Source: Mugil cephalus
Taxonomy: Eukaryota > Chordata > Actinopteri > Mugiliformes > Mugilidae
Direction of reading: 5' to 3'
NCBI RefSeq assembly: GCF_022458985.1
Contig: NC_061781.1
Span: forward strand, 9,885,501 to 9,949,500
Length of the DNA: 64,000 bases
Part shown: piece by piece, positions 11,401 to 22,696 of the stretch
Numbering within the stretch: the stretch's first letter is position 1
Layout of the letters: the number at the start of each line of letters is the position of its first letter
The notes under the pieces: model-generated
Database searches by the model: none
Seen by the model: the letters and a program-made list of their open reading frames with translations, nothing else
Told to the model about the DNA's origin: nothing
Made by a program: the position numbers and the translations under genes

Positions 11401-13850
11401 ATGTCTCCCAAAGTATGTGGTACATTCTGACTCAGAATCAGCTTCATTGGGATATTGGGAAATATTTCAGTCACAATCACAAGCGGAACATTCCTTGTCA
11501 TTGTGATACTTTTCCTCCAGCAACCACAAATGTCTGAACAAATGACTATGGCAACCAATAACATTTATGTTTTTTTAAATTATATATATAATAATTATTA
11601 TTATTATTACTATTTTAAGTCTAGAGCAACAGCTTCCACATGAAAAGAAATATGACATGAAAGGTGTTCTTTGTTTACTTCCACAGGCTGAAGTCATGCG
11701 AACTTGAAGTTTGTCTCTGCACATACAGCCACACAAAATCAATGAAAATGATTATGCACCATATATCCTAGCTTTCACTCCTTTTGTGCGTTTGTAAATG
11801 CGCATGTGCGAGTGTAACAGAAGCAGGTGAGGCCCTTATACCCGGTGATGCTGCTGTATTATTGATGATGTCAGAGTTACATACTGTCAACTAGGCCCCT
11901 GACCTGTTGAATCATAACGGCCAGTTGACCTTTGATCCCACCAGCTCTTGGGTTGTCCTTATTTTTTTGAGGCCAAAGCCATTGAGTCCAACACAAAATA
12001 ATAATAATGACCACATACCAGGATCACATGCTTTTTTTTTTATAATCATCTGCTTCAAACTCATATCAGCTCGTGAGTTGTCATTTCTCTTTTGTGTTCA
12101 TATGCCAAAGTTTGGTGGCAAACCTTGCTGGAGATTTGTGTCCAGCACATTTATGCTTTTGTTTCCCTGTGAATGAGGGATGGAGTGTTTAAGAAGAAAG
12201 AGCAGAAAGTGTAGCGGTTTTCTCTTCCATGCCCATCGGCTGTCAGTGCGTTGCATATAAATAGTTTGGTGGCTCAGCAGGAGAACAGCACTTCATCAAG
12301 GGCCACGGGCACAACCTGCATCCGTCTGCACTTACACTAGCACCGAGCCTTGATTACAGCCACCTTCCTCCTCCTCCTCCTCCTCCTCCTCGGCCCCACT
12401 CACAGCCCGTCTCTTCCACATGCTTACGCTACATTTCGGACATCCTGTAGAAATGCTGTAGTTTCACTGACTTGTTCCCTGCAGCAACAGAGGTGAAACA
12501 AGGTTGTGTTAGTCATCTCTTTTTTGTTGCTGTTTAAATTTGAATGACAAAGCTTCTTCACTGTGAGAGGTTCAAACTATTACAGTTCACAAGCGTTGAA
12601 ATTAACTTTTTACCAACAGTTTTGATTTTGAATAAAGTATGACTGATTATGAATTATTCTTACGATCGCGAAGCCTAAAACAGGTTCGCACTCAAATAGA
12701 ACAGCCATTGTAGATATGCAAACGTGTTTTTTTTTAAAACCATCAGTGAGAATGCAATTTTTCAGCATCACCGTGCTGTACATAACTCTGTTGTGCAGTC
12801 ACCGCGAGCGCTAATGCACACATTCGCTCAGCCTAGTGAGGCAGCCCTGAAGCGTCAGCCCTGTTTAATGCATGATCCTTTCAAATAAACACAGCCGAAC
12901 ATGCAGATAGAAAACACACACGTACACATACACACGCATACACACACGCGCGCAGGCCGGTGTTGATTTCATTACCAGTGCGGGAGAAATGGCACAGTAA
13001 TGGCTCAGAGAGTGATGAGGCATCTGGATTTACCAATGACAGCCGTTTGCTAAGTGTGACTGAAATACTGCCTCCTCCCTCGCCCTGTCTTCTTCCCCTG
13101 CTTCTCTTCTCTCCATCTTTTCTGCTTCTTGCCATTCATCACCAGCCTGGAGGAGCCGTTGCCCCAAACCACCGGCCCGTGGCTGCCCGCACGTGAGCAT
13201 GCGCATGTATGTATCGAAGACGACTCTTAACCTTCACTGAGTCTATTTCATCCGCACTGTTCAATTTCAATCAGAGCTAATGGAAGTGCTGGAAAACTCT
13301 CAGCTCAGCTCAGCTCTCTCTCTTTCTCTCTCTTTCACACACACACACTAGACGTTAATGTCACAAGCAGTTCTAAGTAATTTCTTATTGGTGTACCTCC
13401 ATGGTTCCCAGCAGGGGACATGGGTGCCGTATGTACAAATATTTAAACATATACTTTGTTCTATTCTCACAAAAATCTAGTACCCAAGTGAGCGGGACAC
13501 ACCTCTGAGACATCTCAGGCTCTGAGACACCGCTCTCAATTGGGTTTTGTGTGTCGGCTGGCAAACTCCTCCCAGTTCACCCTCACTTTCCTAGTGTCAG
13601 AGCACCGGTATTTTATGAATGAATATGCGTGAGAAAGTCCGAATGAATCATTAACATATTACAGCAAGATTTGTTTGTTTGTGTGAATGAGCCTCTGTGC
13701 AATTCCTAGATTCAACCAAGGGGACAAAAAGGTTGGGGACTATTGCTACAACCATTCAACATAAATGAAAGATAATAACATAACTTATAATTTCAGCGTA
13801 TGTTAAAGAACCTTCTGGGAGCTATACCTAAGGAGACATATAGCTAGTTC
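8421..13850. other. gene-free intergenic DNA
   Basis: I found no convincing exon, RNA gene or complete transposon in this stretch. The open frames here are short, repetitive or lack splice-compatible neighbours. Parts near 9160-9650, 10960-11180 and 12780-13130 have balanced, non-repetitive composition and many homeodomain-type core motifs. They are candidates for conserved non-coding elements, but that cannot be tested without an alignment. Simple repeats include a CTC run at about 12367-12393. Confidence 0.45.
12367..12393. repeat. (CTC)n trinucleotide repeat
   Basis: About nine CTC units in intergenic DNA. Confidence 0.9.
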
Positions 13851-14039
13851 AGATGAAACATGCATGTTACAGATACTTGTACTGATTGTTATGATAATGA
13901 TAACTGTCAACGTGAAGGATCCCAAAAAAAAACAAAAAACAAAAAAAAAAAACCCCACCATAACTCAGTGGGCACAGAGACCGAAAAGGGTCTACACAAT
14001 AGAGCGAATGACTGCAAGTCTACAACGGAAAATGGACAC

Positions 14040-14281
14040 TTCTGAACAAAGGTGGAACTGTATTACTCTGTATGTGGATGACTGAGTATGGGTTATTATA
14101 AGATTGCTGTGTTTCTGTATGATTGATATTGTATTGCTGTAATTCCCCTTGGTACATGTGATTTACCTTTGTAGTATTTCTGTTGCATGCTATTTACTTG
14201 TATTTTAATTCATAGGGTCCGATGACAATGTTTTGTTTTGTAAATGAAAATATCTTAATAAAAAAGTAAAAAAAAAAAAAA

Positions 14282-14325
<44 letters not shown>

Positions 14326-14327
14326 AG
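14040..14327 (+). mobile_element. possible LINE-type 3' tail ending in poly-A and (GAAA)n
   Basis: An AT-rich segment ends in aataaaaaagtaaaaa followed by a pure A run and then about 11 GAAA units (14282-14327). A poly-A tail running into an expanded simple repeat is typical of an inserted retrotransposed sequence. No reverse transcriptase frame is present upstream, so the family is not identified and the start is approximate. Confidence 0.35.
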
Positions 14328-14569
14328 GAAAAAGCAGGACTGGACACCTTTAACTGGTGAAAAATAGGCAACTAATAGACTTATTAGTTTCAGCCATTAT
14401 TGAAACAGGTTCTTCACCCAAGACAAAGCATACCTGGCTGTTATACCTGGCTGCACGATTCTGGAAAAAATGTGAATCATGATTTTTTTGCTTAGAATTG
14501 AGATAAAAAAAGCAGCAAAAAAAAAAATTAAAAATATAAAAAAAATATATAAGCAGCAAAAAACAAACA

Positions 14570-14627
14570 AATGGTCATTCAAGTAGAGTATCAAACATTG
14601 AGATTTCTTTGGAATGTAGAGCATACG
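14570..14627 (+). repeat. direct repeat, left copy (58 bp)
   Basis: Starts aatggtcattcaagtag and ends gcatacg. It matches 15998-16056 at about nine in ten positions with one single-base gap. The two copies bracket the broken coding segment. Confidence 0.85.
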
Positions 14628-15116
14628 ACAGTGCTACTTCACTAATTGTGCAATGCACTTCTCTTAGAAAATATTAAAAACAAAGATGGATAGAGCTTTA
14701 ATCACTGTAGCAACAATTAATATGACTTAAGGTAGGGTATATAAAGTAGAATTATCAAGTAATGAAAAAAAGAAAATAGTTTCAAAGTAAGTAAGCTGAC
14801 CCTAGGGCTGAAACAAAATTTGAGCATTTATGTTGACTAGTATACAGTATTTTTAGTATTATATATAGTGTTTCTGATTCAAATTTCTGAAAATCAGCAC
14901 AGTGGTGGGAGCATCATGTTGATAGGAAGCTTGTCAGCAACAAACCCTATATGGCTAAGAGTAAAACTGCTTTATTTTAACCCTTTTTTAAAAAAATGTA
15001 ATTATATATTTTAAATTCATTCACAGTATTTTGTGGAAATCCGTTCAGGATGTTTTATTTATTTAATAATTGATTTTATAGACACTGTAGATGGGTAGAA
15101 CTCAGGATAGAATGGA

Positions 15117-15998
15117 GTGAAGTCCTCCCAGCCCTCACTGATGATGTCACATTGTTTTAGAGATTCACTTATGATGTCACAGTCCTATGGTACCTCAGCA
15201 TTCCGGAGGGTAAACAAAAGCTCACAGATTCATTACTTTCAGTTAGTAATGATTACAATGAGAAGACAGTTCATAATAACTAAAGTTTGTTCTGAAAAGA
15301 TATTTTCAAGACGCAATCCTAGTTTGAGTGAAATGGCAACGAAGACAACCACCGCCATGGACCAAACCATGGTCCACAGGAAGAGTACACTCCTCCGACT
15401 ACAGTGGACACAATTCCCCCCATCATGGATTCTTTCTTCAGATTGGGCACGTTTGCTCTCAGGAAACCCTGAGGACGAAACCAGGTACATGCTGGCGGAG
15501 CTGCTAACAGACATTATGGCGCTCATTACAAAATCAACGCTGGCAGAAGTCTCAAGGAGAGGAGTCAAGCCTGGACCTGTTGTCCAGTTTGGAGGACACA
15601 GCTTTGTCTCAAGCTCTGGACGCTCCAGATGAGGTTTGCCGGGAAACCTCGTACTCTTTAAGGAGCATCATGTTCAGAGAAATAGGAGCAATGTGTGTCA
15701 ACTCCATGCACCTTAGCATTAACCCTGCGACTCTAGATAGACGGTACACCACTGCTATCCTAACATTGGATGAAATGGTTGCACCATTAAAATACTACAA
15801 GAGTGCACCATGAAGAAGAATATAATGTGCAAACATCAATTGCTCCAGCTGGAACTCAGCCTGGACCAAGACACAAGACACACTGAAGAAGACCAAGAAG
15901 AGTCAAAGGTGATGTCTCACACTTTGGAAGAGAAACCTGCACCAGTGTCTCTGACAAGCAGGATTAAGGGCTTCTTCAAAAAGCTACTCTCTACTTAA
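15117..15998 (+). pseudogene. broken intronless coding sequence of unknown family inside the hAT-like element
   Basis: Three plus-strand open segments follow one another: 15117-15632, 15550-15813 in the +1 frame, then 15810-15998 back in the first frame. The protein-like part starts about 15480 with EDETRYMLAELLTDIMALI. After a shift near 15550 it continues with SSLEDTALSQALDAPDE and LTLDEMVAPLKYY, and in the third segment ends with SRIKGFFKKLLST and a stop at 15996-15998. The composition (amphipathic helices, acidic stretches, basic C-terminal tail) looks like a real protein rather than chance translation. At least two frame changes make it a pseudogene, unless one is an unseen splice. I do not recognise the family. 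No intron is visible, so a retrocopy or a transposon-captured gene fragment is possible. Confidence 0.5.
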
Positions 15999-16056
15999 AT
16001 GGTCATTCAAGTAGGGTATCAAACATTGAGATTTCCTCAGAATGTGGAAGCATACG
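15998..16056 (+). repeat. direct repeat, right copy (59 bp)
   Basis: Second copy of the segment at 14570-14627. It starts at the stop codon region of the broken coding sequence. Confidence 0.85.
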
Positions 16057-16441
16057 TTTTTAAACACGAGTACGGTCCGGGTCTGTGGGTGACTCTTGCC
16101 ACTACTACCTGGGGTTTCTTTGCCATCAATTTAACTCTCTTTACCGTTGACTTCTCTCCTCTTCTCTCCCTCACTGTTTCCACACACACTCAACTGCAGG
16201 CGGGCTTCCTCTGCTGACAGAATCACGTGTTGTAAAGACGCTTTACCATAGGTCGATGGAGGAGTCAGCGGCAGTGCTGCCTTTAGGGGCGCTTGAAAAA
16301 AATCCGTTATGAAATGGTAGCATTTGTTTGTGATGCTGCTCGTGAAATAAAATGCTTAAGAATCGTTGTGTTTCGAAATGAGATCACGTGTATGTGTGAA
16401 TCGAGATCACGATTTTTTAAGGATTTATCGTGCAGCCCTAG

Positions 16442-19400
16442 TTTGTGGAGATTTCAGTATGTGTGTGTCTGAAACTGTGTCCAGTTTTGGGACTGCCATG
16501 CATATTTGAGTAACTTGAGAAATTGCCCCGAGTTCCTTCCCATCCAAATAAAAAATTAAAATATAAAACAAATAAGAACATATTTTTAACTTTATGAAAG
16601 TAACACTAAATGTGTCTGTAAGTTGTGTGCGTTTCACATTTCTCGTTCATCTGGAAAATACTAATCAGGGAAAATACTACACTGTGTATATATATTCACT
16701 AACACAGAATTTCTATTTAATATTCATTTATTTTACTGAATACGTGTCACATGTCATAACTGTCCTTTGCCATTTCCTTTGTCCACATACTTCAATTCCA
16801 AAGTGTATAGCTTCGCAAAATTATGGCTTTTCATTTAGTTCATGAGGATCAGAAAAGCCTGAATCAGCACTAGTGTGCAGTCTCATCATTTAATATTGCT
16901 CTCATGTGAGACAGGAAGTGCTTAAGTGTAAGATGTCTTGGCCATCACGATGAGAGCTCTGCACCTCTCCGTATTTAGTAATAGCCGGGGAACGGTTCTC
17001 TAATTTTTTCAGCAATTAAGCAGCATCGGTCACTGTCAGAAAACTGGCTCTGAATCGTAAGCACTCCATTAGTGGAATTACAGCAGCTTCGGAGTGCTGC
17101 AGATAGAGGGGAATAAAAGAGGGGAGTTAATTCCAACTGGAGATCCATTTGTTATGATATGCTTTTTGCAGAATACCCGGAGTGATGGAAGCAGATTCTA
17201 AAATTTACTCTCTGGCAACAACTTAAACTACATTCTACTATAACATATAAACGCATTGCTCTCATATTCAGGTGGGTAAGGGCATGAATGAACAGTTTTT
17301 TCAGAATTTGTGGTCTTGTTGAGGAGTGTGCTGACTGGCTGGAGGACTGTCTGGTTAAAGGTATGTGCCATTTTTTACAGTGGAAGATTTGATTATTTTG
17401 AGGCTGAGGCTGAATATTCCCCATTAAATCTTATTAAGTACTGGTGTGTGCTGTGACAGTGGTCTACACAGAAACAAAGAAAGTCCCTTGTCTGCAGTAC
17501 CATGAGGTCTAATTGAGTGTATCTGTTTAGTAACTGGGTTGGTGAGGTCGGAAGCCTACTGACTGGTTAAGTGGTGAGTAGATGAGCCCTCTCTAATGCC
17601 CTGGCTAAGCATTCCTGCTGAACCCTGCAACCTATGCATCTGGACAAATGAAACCAATGGCCCTTTCTGGTCTCTCTCCCCTTCATTACTCACTCTGGCG
17701 TTTCCATTAAACACGTAATTCCTTTCTGTTTTTTTTTTTTTTTGGTGCCAGTTGAGCATCATGTACACATTTCCAGGGGAATTCTTGTATTCCTCTCTCA
17801 GTCTGGTCATCTCCCTCCTGCGTGCTGATCAAGATGAACTGTTGTGTGCAGCCCAAATTAAATCCAGCAAGACCCAGACATCAATAATATATTAGTGGAG
17901 CAGTTAGCAGCCAAAAGATATCAGTATTGATCTCCTACTTAGATTCAGCTTGTTTGGACTAGGAGACAAATAGCCTCTCCGCCTCTCTCTGAGAACCCAT
18001 TTCATTTTACAGAAAGAGCTACTCTACAGTGGTGCTGCCTCTGTGCTACAGTGACAAGAGCAATGTTTGAAAATAGATCTAGGTAAAGGTTTTATTCCCC
18101 TAACCTACCTGGTGCCATTATGCTGTTCTCATTTACTTTCATTTCTACAATTCAGACCAAACTGACAGGGCTAAGTGAAGACTTGGAAGTTTATGTGTGT
18201 TCAAGCAGTGTTTATAGGTTACGAAATATCACAACTGGAATTCTCCATCAAAATTGATGGAGATCTGCGAGTATGGTTGTCCTCCAATTTAAGCACCAGT
18301 CAATCAATAACCTTTAGCCCTCTCGTCTCCCCCCTGGTTTCTTTTATACCTGCTCTTTGTCAAACAAATCAATGGAAAGGGATAATTTGAACAGACTGAA
18401 AGGGTTGAGAAACACTGCATGACCAAGGCTGCATGCTAATTGTGGCATTTATTAACTCACTGTTTTTGTGCGTCAGGCATTTCTGTTTGGGGAAACATTT
18501 CGACTCTTTGGCCATTTTCTCATTGTCAAAAATATCAAAGTAAAGGAAACACTCTTGACGTTTATTTATCTGTTTTTGCAGTCAGTTTATGAATCACACA
18601 AGTTTCAGGTTAAATATTAACTGACAGGTTTTTAAGAAGCCTCTTAAACATGAATTTGTTCATGTGCTACATACTTACAATAACATGAAGAACGTCAAGA
18701 ACCACAAGCTAAAAATTGTGATGTGATGTGCCAGTATGTTGTATATGTGATTAAGACTGAGAGTTGATGGTTTACTACTGCAGTGACAATGACAAAGACA
18801 GTGCGTACGGTCAGCAGCAGTTTAGTTATTAGGCAGCAGATGTACTTGCCGTTGCCTGTGGATCAATTTCAGCAAGAGAGAAGAAGAGACTGCAGTTGCA
18901 TTAGCCTTGCAAGAAGATATAGCTGTCCAGAAACTAATCTCCTGTTCTTGATGCAAACCCAAAGAAACTGTGTATGTGTGTCCTTCATACTATGTAGGTA
19001 CGAATATTTTACTCATCACAGTACAACACTATGTTTGGTCCACAAAGCAACAACAGACGGTATGCATTGATGTCACTACTTGGGGCCACGCCCCTCTGAG
19101 TGGTAAAAACAGTAAATACAGGGAGACCAGGAAAAATGTGGATTATCAGATCAAATTAAGGACAATTGGACTCGACAATGATCCATACGAACTAGTCTGG
19201 ATTTGGAATAGTGGACTAGCCTCAGTTTCAATTAGTTTAACTTAGTTTGTGTTCATTTCAGTTATGTGGCTAAATAAAAGATGCTAACACTTTGAGCTTC
19301 ACTGAGAAGTAATGTTAGCCATACAGTACTGTACTGTCTGACCGTACATTAAGAGGATGATGATGGGCAATATTATTATTATTCCGTTTATTATTTAACT

Positions 19401-21099
19401 GTTATTTATTGTTGGAACTGAAATAGTTGCTGTCGGCCACAGCTACGCCAAGCGGCGTAACTTAAGAAGTAACTCCAGGACGTAACTTAAGAAGTTACTT
19501 AATGTATCAATTCATCAAAAAATACAGCATGAATCAGTATTAGCCGACTCTAAATGTGAACCATAACACCAGGTTTCGGTGCCTAGATTCCAGTTGACTC
19601 TTCTAATGCAGCAATCAATTTACTTCTCTTTTCTTTGGCAGCCGGAGATATCTGTAAAAATATATGTCCGACTGCTTTTCAAATATTTTGGTACAGTCAA
19701 TCGCTCTTTTCGATTAATTTTACAGTTTAGGTGCTATTAAAGCTTATGATTCAGACTAATGCTGCTCATCCTCATGCTCAACTGTCACTTTTTGTCACTC
19801 AGTGGTCGTAACCACGGAGACTTCACTCGCAGTGACGTTTCATGCATACCCTCTATACAGGCTATGGTCGTGATACCACAACAACATTGAACGGGAAGTT
19901 TCCTCAGGGACTTTGGACTATTTACAAAGCATGGAGCTATATATATTTTTTTCCTGAATTCCTGTCAGACAGTGGAGCATTATTATCTCATTTCCATTTC
20001 TGTATCAGCCTCTATGATCTGTGCAATCCCTATGACAGTACAACACAGTCTGAGAAAAATTTTGCATTTACTGATTCGAAAATCATCAACAGGGGACCAC
20101 AAAGATAGTGACAAATGTTGCCTCAGAAAAAAAAAAATAGTTTAAATGCTTTTTATACAATATCCTGTATACTAAACAAATGTATATTTCTCTGTTAGTG
20201 ATGGACATACAAACTGTGCTCTGCTGCATCAGCATTCATTCTGGGTCAGCTTTCGTATCTAGAGCAGATAGTCCTTTTGAAACTCTGAGTTGCCCCTGTC
20301 ACTCAGAATCTGTTGTTTTCCTGACTTCATCAAAGACTTCAGGGCTTTATCCATTTAGCTCTGCACTCTCACTGCCCCCAAACCAAAACCCGCCTCCATA
20401 GTGACGCAGATGATGCACTTAACTTACTTTAAGAAGAGACGGAGAAAAGATGCAGCGCTTTGGAGCAGAAAACACAGACTTTTCCACATGCCACAGTATA
20501 GTTCAGAAAGAATTTGTCATGGCATTTCAGCACGAAATTAAACAGTTTAATCTAAGCAAGCATGTAAGTGCACACTTTCTAGAGTTAAAGGAAACGTATT
20601 TGAATTGTAAACATTGTGATTTCTGTTTTATTGATCACAGTTTAAAGACCATTCCTCTGCATTCTGAAAGGGTGTCCCGGTCCCTAACAGGGCCAATAAA
20701 TTGGTAAGTGGGTTAGCTTATGTTAGATTTAATTATCTTTCCCTATTCAGCACAGGTAATGTAATTACGCTCTGCCGCTTCCTGTACCGAGTACTGAGGG
20801 AGACATGAATCGGAACTGCAGAAGAGTACCGAAAGTACAAAACAGCTATTTGTTTGTGACCAAGACTTTTTTTTTTTTTTCTGTCTGTTGCTCAGTTCAC
20901 GTTTGTGTCTCTGTAATTAAAACTAACAAGTGAACAAGTGGATAGAGCCACATTTTTATTTTGGGGAGTGTTATGGGGAAGATAAACATATGCTGATTGG
21001 ACACAGCAGTGGATCGACAGAACATTTATTATGCCTTTCCTGTTCTTAATGTAAAGGCAAAGGGGCTGAATTGTTTGTTCAAATTTCTGCTTAATAGTA
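16442..21099. other. gene-free intergenic DNA
   Basis: No gene is recognisable. The block at about 16960-17120 is non-repetitive and moderately GC-balanced, a possible conserved non-coding element. A 25-bp unit starting cgtaacttaagaagt occurs twice in tandem at 19456-19500. The open frames at 18783-19245, 19842-20108 and 20450-20707 show no family resemblance or splice context. Confidence 0.4.
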
Positions 21100-21981
21100 C
21101 ACTGCTCAAATAAATTAAAGGAACACTTTTTAATCACAGTTGAACTTCTGTGATATTGATTTGGTCAGTTAAGTAGCAGAGGGAGTTGTTAACGTCTTTG
21201 GTGTTGATGAAATTAACAACACATGCATTAGAGGGGCAGCTGACTGTCTTTCACTAGTTTTGCATTTGGGCTAGGATCAGTGTCACTACTGAGAGCATGA
21301 CCCAATACCTGGACTCTACAGAGTTGCACATCTCCTCCGCATCTCCCTCAGGAACACTGTCAGAGCCCCACAAAATGACCTCCAGCAGAAACAGACTTCT
21401 TTGACGATGGCCTGAGGTCCCAACATCCTAGCGGGCCCTGTGTCCACTGCCTGACTGGAGTTTGACTGGCATTTGCTATAGAGCACCAAAACTGGCAGGT
21501 CTGCCTCTAGTGCTCTGTGCTTTTCACAGATGAGAGCAGGTTCACCCTGAACACCCTGGCCCCTATACTCCCATGATCTAAATCCAAAAGAACCCCACTG
21601 GGGCATTAAGTTTCGGTTCATCCGATGCCACCAAGTTGCACCTCAGACTTGTCCAGGAGCTCTGTGATGCCCTGGTCCAGATCTGAGAGGGGGTAACCCA
21701 GGACACCATCCGTTGTCTCATTAGGAGCATGTCATACACATGAGGGTCATAAAAAATACTGAGCATCTTGAGTTTGTGACATGGGGTTTACGCATAACTT
21801 GAGTGTCTTTGAATTCAGCTCTCTTTGCATCAAACAGTGTGGCCTGTGGTGTTTCTTTCATTCCTAACACATTACCCACTATATAACAGTGTCATATCAG
21901 TACAGATATCCAGCATGATTTTCCCCCATTGAGAGCTGATGTGTTTTTCCGGAAGGTTACTTTAATTCTTTTTGAGCAGCG
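21100..21981. mobile_element. degenerate DNA element with about 29-bp terminal inverted repeats
   Basis: The left end cactgctcaaataaattaaa is matched, on the opposite strand, by the right end cgctgctcaaaaagaatta (21981 back to about 21953). The interior contains the phrase caggacaccatccgttgtct (about 21700-21719). I recall this from a very common fish repeat that starts with CACTGCTCAAAAAAATAAAG. No intact transposase frame is present. I cannot name the superfamily with confidence; an ISL2EU-like assignment is only a guess. Confidence 0.6.
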
Positions 21982-22349
21982 CATATATAATAACTCACAG
22001 CGGTCCGATGGGAGATCTCTTTAGTCGGAGAAGTAATTTTATCTGGTATGTAACCTTCCAGCCTTATTGGGAAGGCGTTCCCTTCAGGCTGCATCACAGC
22101 ATACGATGACATTAACGCAGCAGTATGAAAACATCAGTGGTCTGCATCATTAGAGCCTCGAGCTACACTCAAATCTAAAAAGGGAAAAACTGAAGAAGAC
22201 AGTTTTTTTATTTTTTTTTACCTCTAAAAACAAGCTTTTAAGTCAAAGCTTTTGGACATGTCTGCCCATCCATCTATCTATCTGTCTATGGAGACAGTGT
22301 GCTCTGCTATAATTAGGTTCTGTTGTGCCACTGGACTCACTTTCTCTTG

Positions 22350-22380
22350 TTAATTAATCAATTATTAATTGATTAATTAA
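22350..22380. promoter_or_regulatory. 31-bp perfect AT palindrome with homeodomain core sites
   Basis: Two 15-bp arms, ttaattaatcaatta and its exact reverse complement, flank one central T. Each arm holds TTAATTA and an AATCAAT/ATTGATT core, which are homeodomain-type binding motifs. It could be a dimeric regulatory site, a cruciform-prone sequence or a decayed inverted repeat. Confidence 0.4.
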
Positions 22381-22635
22381 TAAGTAATGTGTCTCCTCAA
22401 TTAGTGATTACTTATGGGACTGGGATAATCAGCGAGGCTTGATGCACCATGTTCTGTTGTGCTTGGGTTGCAGCCATCGTGCTGCTGGTTTGACGCTCAC
22501 ATGCATATAAAACACACACACACGGCAGAGAAGACGGCCAGTATCCAGACTCACAAACAACCGTTCCTCCTGATTCACGAGCGATGTAAAATTGGACAAA
22601 ATAATCAAATAAACAACCCGGTCAAGACATTTATA

Positions 22636-22696
22636 CACACACACACAAACATACACACACAGACACACAGACACACACACTCTCTCTCTCTCTTAC
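22636..22696. repeat. (CA)n / (TC)n compound microsatellite
   Basis: An interrupted ACAC run followed by a CTCT run in intergenic DNA. Confidence 0.85.

Larger units (their letters stand above)
14446..16441. mobile_element. hAT-like non-autonomous DNA element with inverted ends
   Basis: The left end begins cctggctgcacgattctgg and continues into a run resembling gaatcatgatttttttgc. The right end, read on the opposite strand, begins ctagggctgcacgataaat and continues with aaaaaatcgtgatctcgattc. This inverted pair matches the familiar ends of hAT-type elements in fish genomes that start with a GGCTGCACGAT motif. No hAT transposase is recognisable inside. The cargo is a broken coding sequence (15117-15998), and a 58-59 bp segment is present twice in direct orientation (14570-14627 and 15998-16056). 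I see no clean 8-bp target duplication. The family name is an inference from the ends. Confidence 0.5.

Noticed and set aside
18783-19245. Overlapping open frames of about 90 aa
   Set aside because: No recognisable domain, no splice neighbours and overlapping frames of equal quality; likely chance.
20450-20707. 85-aa open frame (MQRFGAENTDF..)
   Set aside because: Unknown and isolated, with no upstream or downstream exon; not supported as a gene.
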